The notes beneath the pieces were generated by a model. It did no database searches, was not told where the DNA came from, and was given only the letters and a program-made list of their open reading frames with translations. This document shows positions 17,843 to 26,857 of a stretch of 64,000 bases of DNA, one piece after another (positions within the stretch are counted from its first letter, which is position 1; each line of letters begins with the position of its first letter). The stretch lies in contig NZ_CP116005.1 of NCBI RefSeq assembly GCF_027941835.1, positions 2,123,501-2,187,500 of the forward strand. The letters are read 5' to 3'. The stretch is from Sphingosinicella microcystinivorans. GTDB taxonomy: Bacteria; Pseudomonadota; Alphaproteobacteria; Sphingomonadales; Sphingomonadaceae. The translations under genes were made by a program, and so were the position numbers.

Positions 17843-19332
17843 CAGCAGACGATCTCCACGGACTTGAACCGGCAGTAGGAGCGCAGCCCCTCCATGCCGC
17901 CCTCGATGCCGAAGCCCGAGGCGCCCCACGGTTCCGCGCCGAGCGCGAAGCCGGAGTGCTCGCCCGCCGCGGCGCTCGCGCGCACGGTGACGCGCCCCGC
18001 GCGGATGCCGCGCGCCGCCGCCTGCGTGCGGCGGGCGTCGCGGGTCCAGATGCTGGCGGCGAGGCCGTAGGCGGTGTCGTTGGCGATGGCGAGCGCCTCG
18101 TCGAAGTCGCGGAAGCGCATGACCGAGAGCACCGGCCCGAACACCTCCTCGCAGGCGACGGTCATGTCCGGGCGCACGTCGGTGAGGATCGCGGGCGCGG
18201 TCGAGGTTTCGCCCCACGTGCCGCCGTCGAACGCGACGTTCGCGCCCTCGGTGCGGGCATGGTCGATGAAGCCCCGGACCTTGCCCAGCTGGCCTCGGGT
18301 CGCGATCGTGCCGAAGTTGGTGGCGGGGTCGAGCGGATCGCCGGGGACGCGCTCTGCGGCCGCCCTGATCACGGCTTCGACGAGCCGGTCGTGGAAACCG
18401 TCCTCGACGATCAGGCGCGTTTTCGCCGCGCACCACTGCCCCTGGTTCCAGAAGGCGTCGTGGGCGACGCGCGCCGCGACGGCGTCGAGGTCGTCCGCCA
18501 TGTCGCCGCAGACCACCTGCGGCGACTTGCCGCCGCATTCGAGGAGCAGCGGCTTGCCGTTCGATTGTCCGGCGTAGGTCATGAACAGGCGGCCGGTCGC
18601 GGTGGAGCCGGTGAAGCTGACAAGGTCGATGCCGCCGTGGCGGCCGATCGCCTGCCCGACCGTGGGACCGAGCCCGGGCACGACATTGAGCGCGCCGTCC
18701 GGAAGGCCCGCCTCCGCCGCGATTTCGGCGAGTTTCAGCGCCGAGGTCGAGGCGATCTCGGAGGGTTTCAGGACGACGCTGTTGCCCGCCGCGAGCGCGG
18801 GGGCGGCCTTCAGCACTGCGTTGATGAGCGGGAAGTTCCACGGCACGATGGCGCCGACGACCCCGCGCGGCTCCAGCAGGCCGAGCGAAAGCGTGATGCC
18901 GTCGGAAGGGGCGACGGTGCCGTAGAGCTTGTCGACCGCCTCGCCGTAGTAGCGGAAGAAGCCGGTGGCGAAGGCGATCTCGGCGCGCGCGGCGGAGATC
19001 GCCTTGCCCATCTCCAGCGAGTCCATCAGCGCGAGGTCGTCCGCGTTCGCCTCGATCAGCTCGGCGATGCGCAGCAGCACGGCCTTGCGCTGAAGCGGTG
19101 TCGCCTTTGCCCAGCGGCCGTCCTCGAAGGCGCGCCGGGCGGCGGCGACCGCGCGGTCGACGTCTTCGGCCGTGCCCGCCGGAAGCGTGCAGACCGGCCT
19201 GTTCGCGGCCGGATTGATTGAATCGAAGCGCTCGGCGCCGGTGGACTCGACGAAGCGCCCGTCGATGAACGGGCGGACGGGGAGGGTGATCGCGGCGGCG
19301 CGTGCGTGCCAGTCTATGGGGGGCGTGGTCAT
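17842..19332 (-). CDS. Aldehyde dehydrogenase (PuuC-like)
   Basis: 496-residue NAD(P)-dependent aldehyde dehydrogenase. Motifs in order: the VVGAIVPWNFPL cofactor region, KPSEIAS, VSFTGSTATGR, the general base in LLLECGGKSP, and the catalytic C301 in FWNQGQWCAAKTR. Overall it is like PuuC, the gamma-glutamyl-gamma-aminobutyraldehyde dehydrogenase, though many substrates are possible. The ATG at 19332 follows AAAGGG. It lies head to head with a TonB receptor and PQQ alcohol dehydrogenase, so it may oxidise the aldehyde made by that enzyme; it could alternatively oxidise 4-aminobutyraldehyde made by the SpuC-like enzyme at 61203-62576. Confidence 0.9.
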   Translation of the reverse strand: MTTPPIDWHARAAAITLPVRPFIDGRFVESTGAERFDSINPAANRPVCTLPAGTAEDVDRAVAAARRAFEDGRWAKATPLQRKAVLLRIAELIEANADDLALMDSLEMGKAISAARAEIAFATGFFRYYGEAVDKLYGTVAPSDGITLSLGLLEPRGVVGAIVPWNFPLINAVLKAAPALAAGNSVVLKPSEIASTSALKLAEIAAEAGLPDGALNVVPGLGPTVGQAIGRHGGIDLVSFTGSTATGRLFMTYAGQSNGKPLLLECGGKSPQVVCGDMADDLDAVAARVAHDAFWNQGQWCAAKTRLIVEDGFHDRLVEAVIRAAAERVPGDPLDPATNFGTIATRGQLGKVRGFIDHARTEGANVAFDGGTWGETSTAPAILTDVRPDMTVACEEVFGPVLSVMRFRDFDEALAIANDTAYGLAASIWTRDARRTQAAARGIRAGRVTVRASAAAGEHSGFALGAEPWGASGFGIEGGMEGLRSYCRFKSVEIVC

Positions 19333-19578
19333 GGGCTTGCCCTTTGAGGTGCGTGTTTCCCGGAGGGTGGAAGATGTTGCCTTGCCGCGCTTTTGCGGCG
19401 CCGCGAAAAATCTATGAGCGGGCGCCAAATCCGCGCGGGGGCCGGCGTGTTCGGGGTAGCGCAAACAAAGTTCGGGAAAATGGAAAGGACGTTGCGACGC
19501 GCGCGCCGCATGGTGCGAACTCAGCCCGCTCATCCGGAGGCGAAGGCCCGGCGGCGAACGACAAAAGAGGGGAAACTC

Positions 19579-21900
19579 ATGAAGAAGAACGCATTTTCTG
19601 CCACTTTCAGCCGCGGCCTGCTGGCGCTCGGCGTCTCGTCGATCGCGCTCGGCGCCTCGGCGATGGCGCAGGAGGCCGAAACCGCTCCGACGCTCGATGC
19701 GGGCGAGATCGTGGTGACGGCGCGCAAGACGAGCGAGCGGCTTCAGGACGTGCCGATCTCGGTGAACGCGATGACCGGGGACCAGCTTCGCGAGCGCGGC
19801 GCGGTCGACGTGAAGGACATCATGCGCAGCGTGCCGGGCCTGTCCTTCTCGAACGTCGAGCGCGGCCTCGGCAACTACAACATCCGCGGTGTCAGCACCG
19901 TGGCGTCGTCGCCCACCGTCGGCATCTACCTCGACGACATCTCGCTGGTGACGATCGCGACCACGTTCAGCGGCGCGTTCGATCCGATCTTCTTCGACAT
20001 GGAGCGGCTGGAGGTCCTCAAGGGGCCGCAGGGCACGCTCTACGGCGGCAGCTCGATGGGCGGCGCGATCAAGTACGTGAGCGCGCGGCCGGACGTGTCG
20101 GCGCTTTCGGGAAGCGCCGCCGCGGGCTTCGCCGCCACGGCGCACGGCGACCCCTCCTACAACGTCGAGGGCATCCTGAACCTGCCGCTGGTGACGGACA
20201 AGCTCGCCATGCGCACCGGCTTCCTCTACCGCCGCGACGGCGGCTACATCGACAACGCGCCCGGCCTCGTGCGCAACTCCAACTATTCGAGCACGCCGTC
20301 GCCGGACTACACGCCGCTCGTGCAGGATGCGCTCTCCGGCCGCTCCTCCTCGAACCACAACAAGGCGGACAGCTTCGTCGGACGCCTGTCGTTCCAGTGG
20401 GAGCCGGACGCGACATGGGCGATCCGCCCGGCGCTGTTCTACCAGCGCTATGAGCTGAAGAACCCGTCGCAGTTCTTCCTCGGCGACACGGAGAAGCTGA
20501 CCTCCTCGTTCCGCCTGCCGCAGCGCACCACCGACAAGACGGGGATTTACAGCCTCGACATCGGCAAGTCGCTGGGCGCGGTGCAGTTCACCTCGCTCAC
20601 CGCTTACTTCGATCGCCGGCTGGACTGGTGGCGTGATTACAGCTTCTTCGTCGGTGGGCTGGTGCCGCCGATGTTCCCGCTCACCAGCAACAACCTCTCC
20701 GCCAGCCACACGAAGCAGTTCAGCCAGGAAGTCCGCCTCTCGTCGGGTGGTCCCGCTGACCGGCTGAAGTGGGTCGCGGGCCTCTATTATTCCTGGCAGG
20801 ACGACAATCTTTACCAGATCGTCGACACGCCCGGCGCCGAGCCGATCATCGGAACCACCACCGGCTATGTCGGCGACACGACGACCAAGACGAAGCAGTA
20901 CGCGGCGTTCGGCGAGGCGACCTTCTCGATCACCGATCGTCTCGACGTGACCGCCGGTGTCCGCCTGTTCCAGATCAGGCAGGAAGTCGACATTATGGGC
21001 AACGGCCCCTTCAACGGCGGGCTGACGCTCGTCGAGGGCCGCAAGAGCAACGAGAAGGGCGTCAATCCGAAGGTCGGCGTCTCGTACAAGCCGACGCCCG
21101 ACACCATGATCTTCGCCTCGGCGGCGAAGGGCTTCCGCCCCGGCGGCCCGAACCGCTTCCAGATCAACCCCGTGCTCTGCGCGGCCGATCTCGAGCGCCT
21201 CGGCCTCACCGCGGCGCCCGACAGCTTCGAGTCCGACAACCTCTGGAGCTACGAGCTCGGCACCAAGAACCAGTTCGCGGGCGGCCGCGTGACGCTGAAC
21301 GGCGCCGTGTTCTTCACCGACTGGAAGAAGATCCAGCAGCAGCTCAACCTCATCAACTGCGGCTTCGCCTTCACCGGCAACGCCGGCAGCGCCGAGGTGA
21401 AGGGCGCCGAGGTCGAGGGGCGCTTCACGGTCGTGCCCGGCTTCCAGATCGGCGGCAACGCGACATACACGAGCGCGAAGATCACCGATGCGGCGCCCGG
21501 CACCAGCGCGCAGGACGACGACGAGGTGCTCGCCGTGCCGAAGTGGATGGCGAGCGCCTTCGCCAGCTACGGCTTCGACGTCGGCTCCGGGTGGCGCGCG
21601 CAGGCCCGCGCCGAATATCAGTACCAGAGCAAGGCGCGGCGGATGTTCGACCGCGTGCAGGCCGTCACCTTCTCGGATGCCGAGATGGGCCTCGTTCCGA
21701 ACCTCGCGGAGTTCCGCGAGGGCTATGACGTCGTGAACGCCTCGATCTCGGCCGACAACGGCTCGACCGAGCTGCGGCTTTACTTCAACAACATCTTCGA
21801 CGTGCAGCCGTGGATCGACACCAACCTCGGATCGGGCAATGACTATGCGACGACGCTGCGTCCGCGCACGATCGGGATCGAGGTGCGTCAGAAGTTCTGA
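19579..21900 (+). CDS. TonB-dependent outer-membrane receptor
   Basis: 773-residue receptor. A signal peptide (MKKNAF..., cleavage after SAMAQ), TonB-box-like EIVVTARKTSERLQ, plug with LEVLKGPQGTLYGGSSMGG, and a barrel ending in EVRQKF are visible. GAGGGGAAACTC gives the ribosome-binding site for 19579, where the signal peptide begins, so longer in-frame starts upstream were dropped. It is followed 29 bases later by the PQQ dehydrogenase, so it probably brings in that enzyme's substrate. The 246-base gap to the divergent aldehyde dehydrogenase must hold both promoters. Confidence 0.93.
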   Translation: MKKNAFSATFSRGLLALGVSSIALGASAMAQEAETAPTLDAGEIVVTARKTSERLQDVPISVNAMTGDQLRERGAVDVKDIMRSVPGLSFSNVERGLGNYNIRGVSTVASSPTVGIYLDDISLVTIATTFSGAFDPIFFDMERLEVLKGPQGTLYGGSSMGGAIKYVSARPDVSALSGSAAAGFAATAHGDPSYNVEGILNLPLVTDKLAMRTGFLYRRDGGYIDNAPGLVRNSNYSSTPSPDYTPLVQDALSGRSSSNHNKADSFVGRLSFQWEPDATWAIRPALFYQRYELKNPSQFFLGDTEKLTSSFRLPQRTTDKTGIYSLDIGKSLGAVQFTSLTAYFDRRLDWWRDYSFFVGGLVPPMFPLTSNNLSASHTKQFSQEVRLSSGGPADRLKWVAGLYYSWQDDNLYQIVDTPGAEPIIGTTTGYVGDTTTKTKQYAAFGEATFSITDRLDVTAGVRLFQIRQEVDIMGNGPFNGGLTLVEGRKSNEKGVNPKVGVSYKPTPDTMIFASAAKGFRPGGPNRFQINPVLCAADLERLGLTAAPDSFESDNLWSYELGTKNQFAGGRVTLNGAVFFTDWKKIQQQLNLINCGFAFTGNAGSAEVKGAEVEGRFTVVPGFQIGGNATYTSAKITDAAPGTSAQDDDEVLAVPKWMASAFASYGFDVGSGWRAQARAEYQYQSKARRMFDRVQAVTFSDAEMGLVPNLAEFREGYDVVNASISADNGSTELRLYFNNIFDVQPWIDTNLGSGNDYATTLRPRTIGIEVRQKF

Positions 21901-21929
21901 GTGCAGGCGTAAAGGGGAGGGGAACGGTA

Positions 21930-24005
21930 ATGATCGCATGGGTCCGTTCGGTCAGGATCGCGGCGCTTGCCGCCCTGTCCCTCGCCGCCGCGTGCGGCGC
22001 GCCGTCCATGCCAGACTGGCAGCGCGCGACGGCCTATTACTACACCGGCACCGCGATCGACGCCGGGAACGTGGAAACTTTGGGCGTCGCCTGGGAGTTC
22101 ACCGACTTCGTCGTGCGCGGCCGCACCCACCGCGGCGTCGAGTCGACTCCGGTCGTCGTCGATAACATCATGTACTTCACCGGCCCGTGGAGCGTCGTCT
22201 ACGCGCTCGACGCGAAGACCGGCGCGCTCAAGTGGCAGTACGACCCCGAGGTCGACGGCCAGTTCGCGCGCCGGACCTGCTGCGATGCCGTGAACCGCGG
22301 CGTCGATGTCGCGGACGGCGTCGTCTACGTGGCGACGCTCGACGGCTGGCTCGCCGCCGTCGATGCGGCGAGCGGCAAGGAGCTGTGGAAGGTCGACACG
22401 ATCACCGACCGCACGCGCAGCTACGCCATCACCGGCGCGCCGCGCGTTTCGGGCAAGACCGTCGTCATCGGCAACGGCGGCGCGGAGATGGGCGTGCGCG
22501 GCTACGCGAGCGCCTACGACCGCAAGACCGGCAAGCTCGCGTGGCGCTTCTTCACCGTGCCGGGCGCAGGGCCGGACGAGCATCCCGAAGTCGCCGAAGC
22601 CCGGAAGACATGGAGCCCGGACTCGCGCTGGGATCTCGGCGGCGGCGGCACGGTCTGGGATTCCATCGTCTACGACCCCGACACGAACATCGTCTATCTC
22701 GGCACCGGCAACGGTATGCCGCATCCCCTGTGGTCACGCAGCCCCGGCGGCGGCGACAACCTGTTCCTCTCCTCGATCGTCGCGGTCAATGCCGATACGG
22801 GCCGCAAGGTGTGGCACTATCAGACGACGCCGCAGGACAGCTGGGATTATACCGCGACGCAGAACATGGTGCTTGCCGACATCGAGTTCGGCGGCAAGCC
22901 GCGCAAGGTCATCATGCAGGCACCGAAGAACGGCTTCTTCTACGTGCTCGACCGCGTGACCGGCGAGCTTCTCTCGGCGGAGAAATTCACGACCGTCACA
23001 TGGGCGGAGCGCGTCGACCTCAAAACCGGGCGGCCGGTCTTCACCGAGCAGTCCGACTACTCGAAGGAGACCAAGCTCGTCTGGCCGTCGGAAGCGGGCG
23101 GGCACAACTGGCCGCCGATGGCGTACAGCGAGAAGACCGGCCTCGTGTACATCCCGGTGCTTCAGGCGCCGATGACCTTCCAGATGTACGACCAGCCCTA
23201 CAAGCCCTACAGCGGCATTCAGGGCTCGATCGCCGCATTCCCGGCGTTCGGCGCGTTCGGCAAGGGCGGCGCCGATTCCACAGAAGCCTTCCCCGGCCAG
23301 CCGAAGCCGCGTTTCGACGCCGTGCTGACGGCGTGGGACCCGAAGACGGGCAAGATCGCGTGGACGAGCAGCGAACTGCCGTTCTGGAGCGGCGGCGTGA
23401 TGGCGACCGCGAGCGGCCTCGTCATGCAGGGATCGGCGGACGGCTATCTCACGGTCTACGACGGCGTCTCCGGCAAGGTGCTGCACCGGATCAATGTCGG
23501 CACCGGCATCATGGCGGCGCCGATGTCCTACGTGATCGGCGGCGAGCAGTACGTGGCGGTGAACGCGGGCTTCGGCGGCGCGCTCAACGTCGCCTATCCG
23601 CCGGGGGCGGTGGCGGCCGAGCGCGAGAATCGCGAGCGGCTGATCGTCTTCAAGCTGGGCGGCACGGCGCCCGAACTGCCGCCGCTGCGCGAGAAGACCG
23701 CGTTCACCGAAGCGCCCGCCAAGTATCGCGGCGATGCCGGGGCGGTGGAGCGGGGCGGGGCGCTCTACGGCGCCTATTGCGGACGCTGCCACGGCGGCAA
23801 GGACGGGATCGGCGGCTATCCGAACCTGTGGAAGATGGCGCCCGAAGTACACGAAGTATTCGACGAGATCGTTCTTGAAGGGGCGTTCGCGGACGCGGGC
23901 ATGGCGGGCTTCGCCGATGTTCTCACCAAGGCGGACGCGCGCGATATACACGCCTTCCTCGCCGAACCGGCGCGAGGATCACCGAAGCGCGCGGGCCTGC
24001 ACTAG
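21930..24005 (+). CDS. PQQ-dependent quinohemoprotein alcohol dehydrogenase
   Basis: 691-residue periplasmic enzyme: an eight-bladed PQQ propeller plus a C-terminal c-type cytochrome. The adjacent cysteines C117-C118 (RTCCDAVNRGV) form the disulfide ring typical of PQQ alcohol dehydrogenases; DSWDYTA (D303 and D306) is the active-site region; CGRCHG (C617 to H621) binds heme c. The N-terminus has an export signal with a cysteine in AAACGAP that may be lipidated. It oxidises alcohols to aldehydes and passes electrons through its heme to the respiratory chain. With the divergent aldehyde dehydrogenase it makes an alcohol-to-acid pair. The stop codon shares CTAG with the stop of the convergent gene. 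Confidence 0.9.
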   Translation: MIAWVRSVRIAALAALSLAAACGAPSMPDWQRATAYYYTGTAIDAGNVETLGVAWEFTDFVVRGRTHRGVESTPVVVDNIMYFTGPWSVVYALDAKTGALKWQYDPEVDGQFARRTCCDAVNRGVDVADGVVYVATLDGWLAAVDAASGKELWKVDTITDRTRSYAITGAPRVSGKTVVIGNGGAEMGVRGYASAYDRKTGKLAWRFFTVPGAGPDEHPEVAEARKTWSPDSRWDLGGGGTVWDSIVYDPDTNIVYLGTGNGMPHPLWSRSPGGGDNLFLSSIVAVNADTGRKVWHYQTTPQDSWDYTATQNMVLADIEFGGKPRKVIMQAPKNGFFYVLDRVTGELLSAEKFTTVTWAERVDLKTGRPVFTEQSDYSKETKLVWPSEAGGHNWPPMAYSEKTGLVYIPVLQAPMTFQMYDQPYKPYSGIQGSIAAFPAFGAFGKGGADSTEAFPGQPKPRFDAVLTAWDPKTGKIAWTSSELPFWSGGVMATASGLVMQGSADGYLTVYDGVSGKVLHRINVGTGIMAAPMSYVIGGEQYVAVNAGFGGALNVAYPPGAVAAERENRERLIVFKLGGTAPELPPLREKTAFTEAPAKYRGDAGAVERGGALYGAYCGRCHGGKDGIGGYPNLWKMAPEVHEVFDEIVLEGAFADAGMAGFADVLTKADARDIHAFLAEPARGSPKRAGLH

Positions 24006-25177
24006 ACCGCCTCGCCCGCGGCCCGGCCGCTCGCCCACGCCCACTGGAAGTTGTAGCCGCCGAGCCAGCCGGTGACGTCCACGGCCTCGCCGATCGCGTA
24101 GAGACCGGGCACGCGCGCCGCCATCATCGTGCGCGACGACAAGCCGTCCGTCGATATGCCTCCGGCCGTCACCTCGGCCTTGGCGAAGCCTTCGGTGCCG
24201 GTGGGGGCGAAGCTCCAGCCGCCGAGGCGCGCCTCGGCCGCGCGGAGCGCCTTGTCGGGGAGGTTGCCGAGATCGCCCTCCAGCGCGAGGCGCTCGGCGA
24301 GGGCGTCCGCGAGACGCGCGGGGAGGAGGGCGGCGAGGACGCGTTTCAGCGACGCGCGTGGCTGCGCCTGCTTGCGACGGATCAGCCAGTCCGGCCCGGC
24401 ATCGGGCAGGAAGTCCACATGGATCGGCGTGCGGTGCTGCCAGTAGGACGAGATTTGCAGCATGGCCGGGCCGGAAAGCCCGCGATGCGTGAACAGCGCC
24501 GCCTCGCGGAAGCGCGTCTTCCGCCAGCGCACCTCGACCTCGGCGGAGACGCCGGAGAGCGAACGGAACAGCGCCTCGTCCGGGCCGAGCGTCAGCGGCA
24601 CGAGCGCGGGGCGGGGGTGGACGATGGACAGGCCGAAGCGGCGGGCGACGTCGTAGGCGAAGCCGGTCGCGCCGAGCTTCGGGATCGACGGTCCGCCGGT
24701 GGCGAGGACGAGCGCGGGCGCCGCGTAATCTCGTCCGCCGATCGTTGCCACGAAACGGTTGTCGCGGTGTTCGATGGCGGAAGCCGGGTTGCCAAGGCGG
24801 GTCGTGACGCCCGCCTTCGCGCACTCGCCGGCCAGCATGTCGACGATCTGCCGCGCCGAGCCGTCGCAGAACAGTTGTCCCAGCGTCTTTTCATGCCACG
24901 CGATGCCGTGGCGCTCGACGAGCGCCAGAAAGTCCTGCGGCGTGTAGCGGCCGAGCGCCGACTTGGCGAAGTGCGGATTGCCCGAAAGGTAACGGTCGGC
25001 GGCGGTGTGGATGTTGGTGAAATTGCAGCGCCCGCCGCCCGAGATCAGGATCTTCCTGCCCGGCGCGTCGGCGTGATCGACGAGCAATACGCTTTTGCCC
25101 CGCGCCCCCGCCGTCGCCGCGCACATCATCCCCGCCGCCCCGGCGCCGAGGACGATCGCGTCGAAGCCGCTCGTCAC
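24002..25177 (-). CDS. HI0933/BaiN-family NAD(P)/FAD-dependent oxidoreductase
   Basis: 391-residue flavoprotein of the HI0933/YhiN/BaiN family. Dinucleotide-binding motif VLGAGAAGMMCA at the N-terminus, the diagnostic ISGGGRCNFTN near residue 45, and the C-terminal GLYAIGEAVDVTGWLGGYNFQWAWASG are seen. A GTG start at 25177 is chosen because it overlaps the stop of the upstream gene (GTGA) and the first beta strand begins immediately after it. The physiological reaction of this family is mostly unknown; some members reduce steroid enones. It is co-transcribed with the next flavoprotein. Confidence 0.9.
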   Translation of the reverse strand: MTSGFDAIVLGAGAAGMMCAATAGARGKSVLLVDHADAPGRKILISGGGRCNFTNIHTAADRYLSGNPHFAKSALGRYTPQDFLALVERHGIAWHEKTLGQLFCDGSARQIVDMLAGECAKAGVTTRLGNPASAIEHRDNRFVATIGGRDYAAPALVLATGGPSIPKLGATGFAYDVARRFGLSIVHPRPALVPLTLGPDEALFRSLSGVSAEVEVRWRKTRFREAALFTHRGLSGPAMLQISSYWQHRTPIHVDFLPDAGPDWLIRRKQAQPRASLKRVLAALLPARLADALAERLALEGDLGNLPDKALRAAEARLGGWSFAPTGTEGFAKAEVTAGGISTDGLSSRTMMAARVPGLYAIGEAVDVTGWLGGYNFQWAWASGRAAGEAV

Positions 25178-26796
25178 TGCGCCACGATGCTGGCGGCGAC
25201 GGCCTCGGCGGCCTTGATCCCGTCGATCGCGGCGGAGAGGATGCCGCCCGCATAGCCCGCGCCTTCCCCTGCCGGGAACAGGCGCGCCGTGTTCAGGCTC
25301 TGGAAGTCCTTGCCGCGCGTGATCCGGACCGGCGAGGAGGTGCGCGTCTCGACGCCGGTCATCACCACGTCCGGGTGATCGTAGCGGGCGATCTGGCGCC
25401 CGAAGACGGGCAGCGCCTCGCGCATCGCCTCGACCGCGAAGGCGGGCAGGCACGTGGAGAGGTCCGTCATGGCGACGCCCGGCTTGTAGGACGGGATCAC
25501 CTCTCCGAGCCCGGTGGACGCGCGGCCCGCGAGGAAGTCGCCGACCGTCTGCGCGGGCGCGTTGTAGTTCGATCCGCCCGCCGCATAGGCGCGCGATTCC
25601 CAGTGGCGCTGGAAATCAATGCCCGCGAGCGGCCCGCCCGGATAGTCGCGCGCGGGCTCGATGGCGACGACGAGGCCCGAATTGGCGTTGAACTCGGCGC
25701 GCGAATACTGGCTCATGCCGTTGGTGACGACGCGGCCTTCCTCGGACGTCGCGGCGACGACGCGTCCACCGGGGCACATGCAGAAGCTGTAGACGGTGCG
25801 TTCGTCGGCGCAGTGGTGGGCGAGGCTGTAGGCGGCGGCGCCGAGCAGCGGGTGACGCGCGAACCTGCCGTAGCGCGCCTCGTCGATCCACGCTTGCGGA
25901 TGCTCGATGCGCACGCCGATCGAGAAGGGCTTGGCCTCGATGTGGACGCCCCGCCGGTGCAGCATCTCGAAGGTCGACCGCGCGCTGTGGCCGACGGCGA
26001 GGACGACGTGGTCGGCTTCCAGAAAGTCGCCGTCGTGGAGATGAAGCCCGCGCAATCGCAGGCGCCCGTCCGGCGCGCGGTCCAGCTCCAGATCGTCGAC
26101 GCGCGTCTGCCAGCGGTATTCGCCGCCCAGCGCCTCGATGGTCTCGCGCAGGCTTTCGACCATGGTGACGAGGCGGAACGTGCCGATGTGGGGATGCGCC
26201 TCGAACAATATGTCGTCGGGTGCGCCGGCCTTCACGAACTCGTCCAGCACCTTGCGGCCGAGGAAGCGGGGGTCCTTGACGCGGCAGTAGAGCTTGCCGT
26301 CCGAGAACGTGCCCGCGCCGCCCTCGCCGAACTGCACGTTGGATTCGGGGTTGAGCTGCGAACGGCGCCACAGGCCCCACGTGTCCTTCGTGCGTTCGCG
26401 CACGATCTTGCCGCGATCGAGGATGATCGGCCGGAAGCCCATCTGCGCGAGGATCAGCCCGGCGAACAGCCCGCACGGCCCCGCGCCGACGACCACGGGC
26501 CGCAGCCCGCGCCAGCCTTCGGGCGCGCGCACCGGGAAGCGGTAGTCCATGTCCGGCGCCCGGCGGACGTCGTGGTCCTTCGCGAAGCGCGCCAGCACCT
26601 CGGCCTCGTCGGCGAGATCGACATCGACCGTGTAGACGAGCAGGATCGCGCTCTTCTTCCGCGCGTCGTTGCCGCGGCGGAACACCGTGAAGCCGCGCAA
26701 GCGATCCGGCGCGACGCCGAGCCGCGCGCAAATCGCGGGCGCCATCGCGTCCGCCTCGTGGTCGAGCGGCAGGGTGAGTCCGGACAGGCGCAGCAT
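25174..26796 (-). CDS. COG2509-type FAD-dependent dehydrogenase
   Basis: 540-residue flavoprotein. An N-terminal alpha/beta segment (DHEADAMAPAICARLGV) precedes the FAD motif VVGAGPCGLFAGLILAQMG, followed by SNVQFGEGGAGTFSDGKL and a late LFPAGEGAGYAGGI. This layout is that of the conserved COG2509 family of uncharacterised FAD-dependent dehydrogenases. The ATG at 26796 is preferred to an upstream TTG at 26817 because the latter lacks a ribosome-binding site. The gene overlaps the BaiN-like gene by four bases, suggesting a functional flavoprotein pair. The reaction is unknown. Confidence 0.85.
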   Translation of the reverse strand: MLRLSGLTLPLDHEADAMAPAICARLGVAPDRLRGFTVFRRGNDARKKSAILLVYTVDVDLADEAEVLARFAKDHDVRRAPDMDYRFPVRAPEGWRGLRPVVVGAGPCGLFAGLILAQMGFRPIILDRGKIVRERTKDTWGLWRRSQLNPESNVQFGEGGAGTFSDGKLYCRVKDPRFLGRKVLDEFVKAGAPDDILFEAHPHIGTFRLVTMVESLRETIEALGGEYRWQTRVDDLELDRAPDGRLRLRGLHLHDGDFLEADHVVLAVGHSARSTFEMLHRRGVHIEAKPFSIGVRIEHPQAWIDEARYGRFARHPLLGAAAYSLAHHCADERTVYSFCMCPGGRVVAATSEEGRVVTNGMSQYSRAEFNANSGLVVAIEPARDYPGGPLAGIDFQRHWESRAYAAGGSNYNAPAQTVGDFLAGRASTGLGEVIPSYKPGVAMTDLSTCLPAFAVEAMREALPVFGRQIARYDHPDVVMTGVETRTSSPVRITRGKDFQSLNTARLFPAGEGAGYAGGILSAAIDGIKAAEAVAASIVAQ

Positions 26797-26857
26797 GGGC
26801 GTGGCCTTTAGCCGCAAGCCGCCCCGACGCCAAGCGGCGGCCGGACAGGCCTGCCGG

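Noticed and set aside
17842-21939. 1365-codon minus frame that would extend the aldehyde dehydrogenase across the TonB receptor gene
   Set aside because: Only the last 496 codons have dehydrogenase homology; the upstream part is antisense to the receptor.
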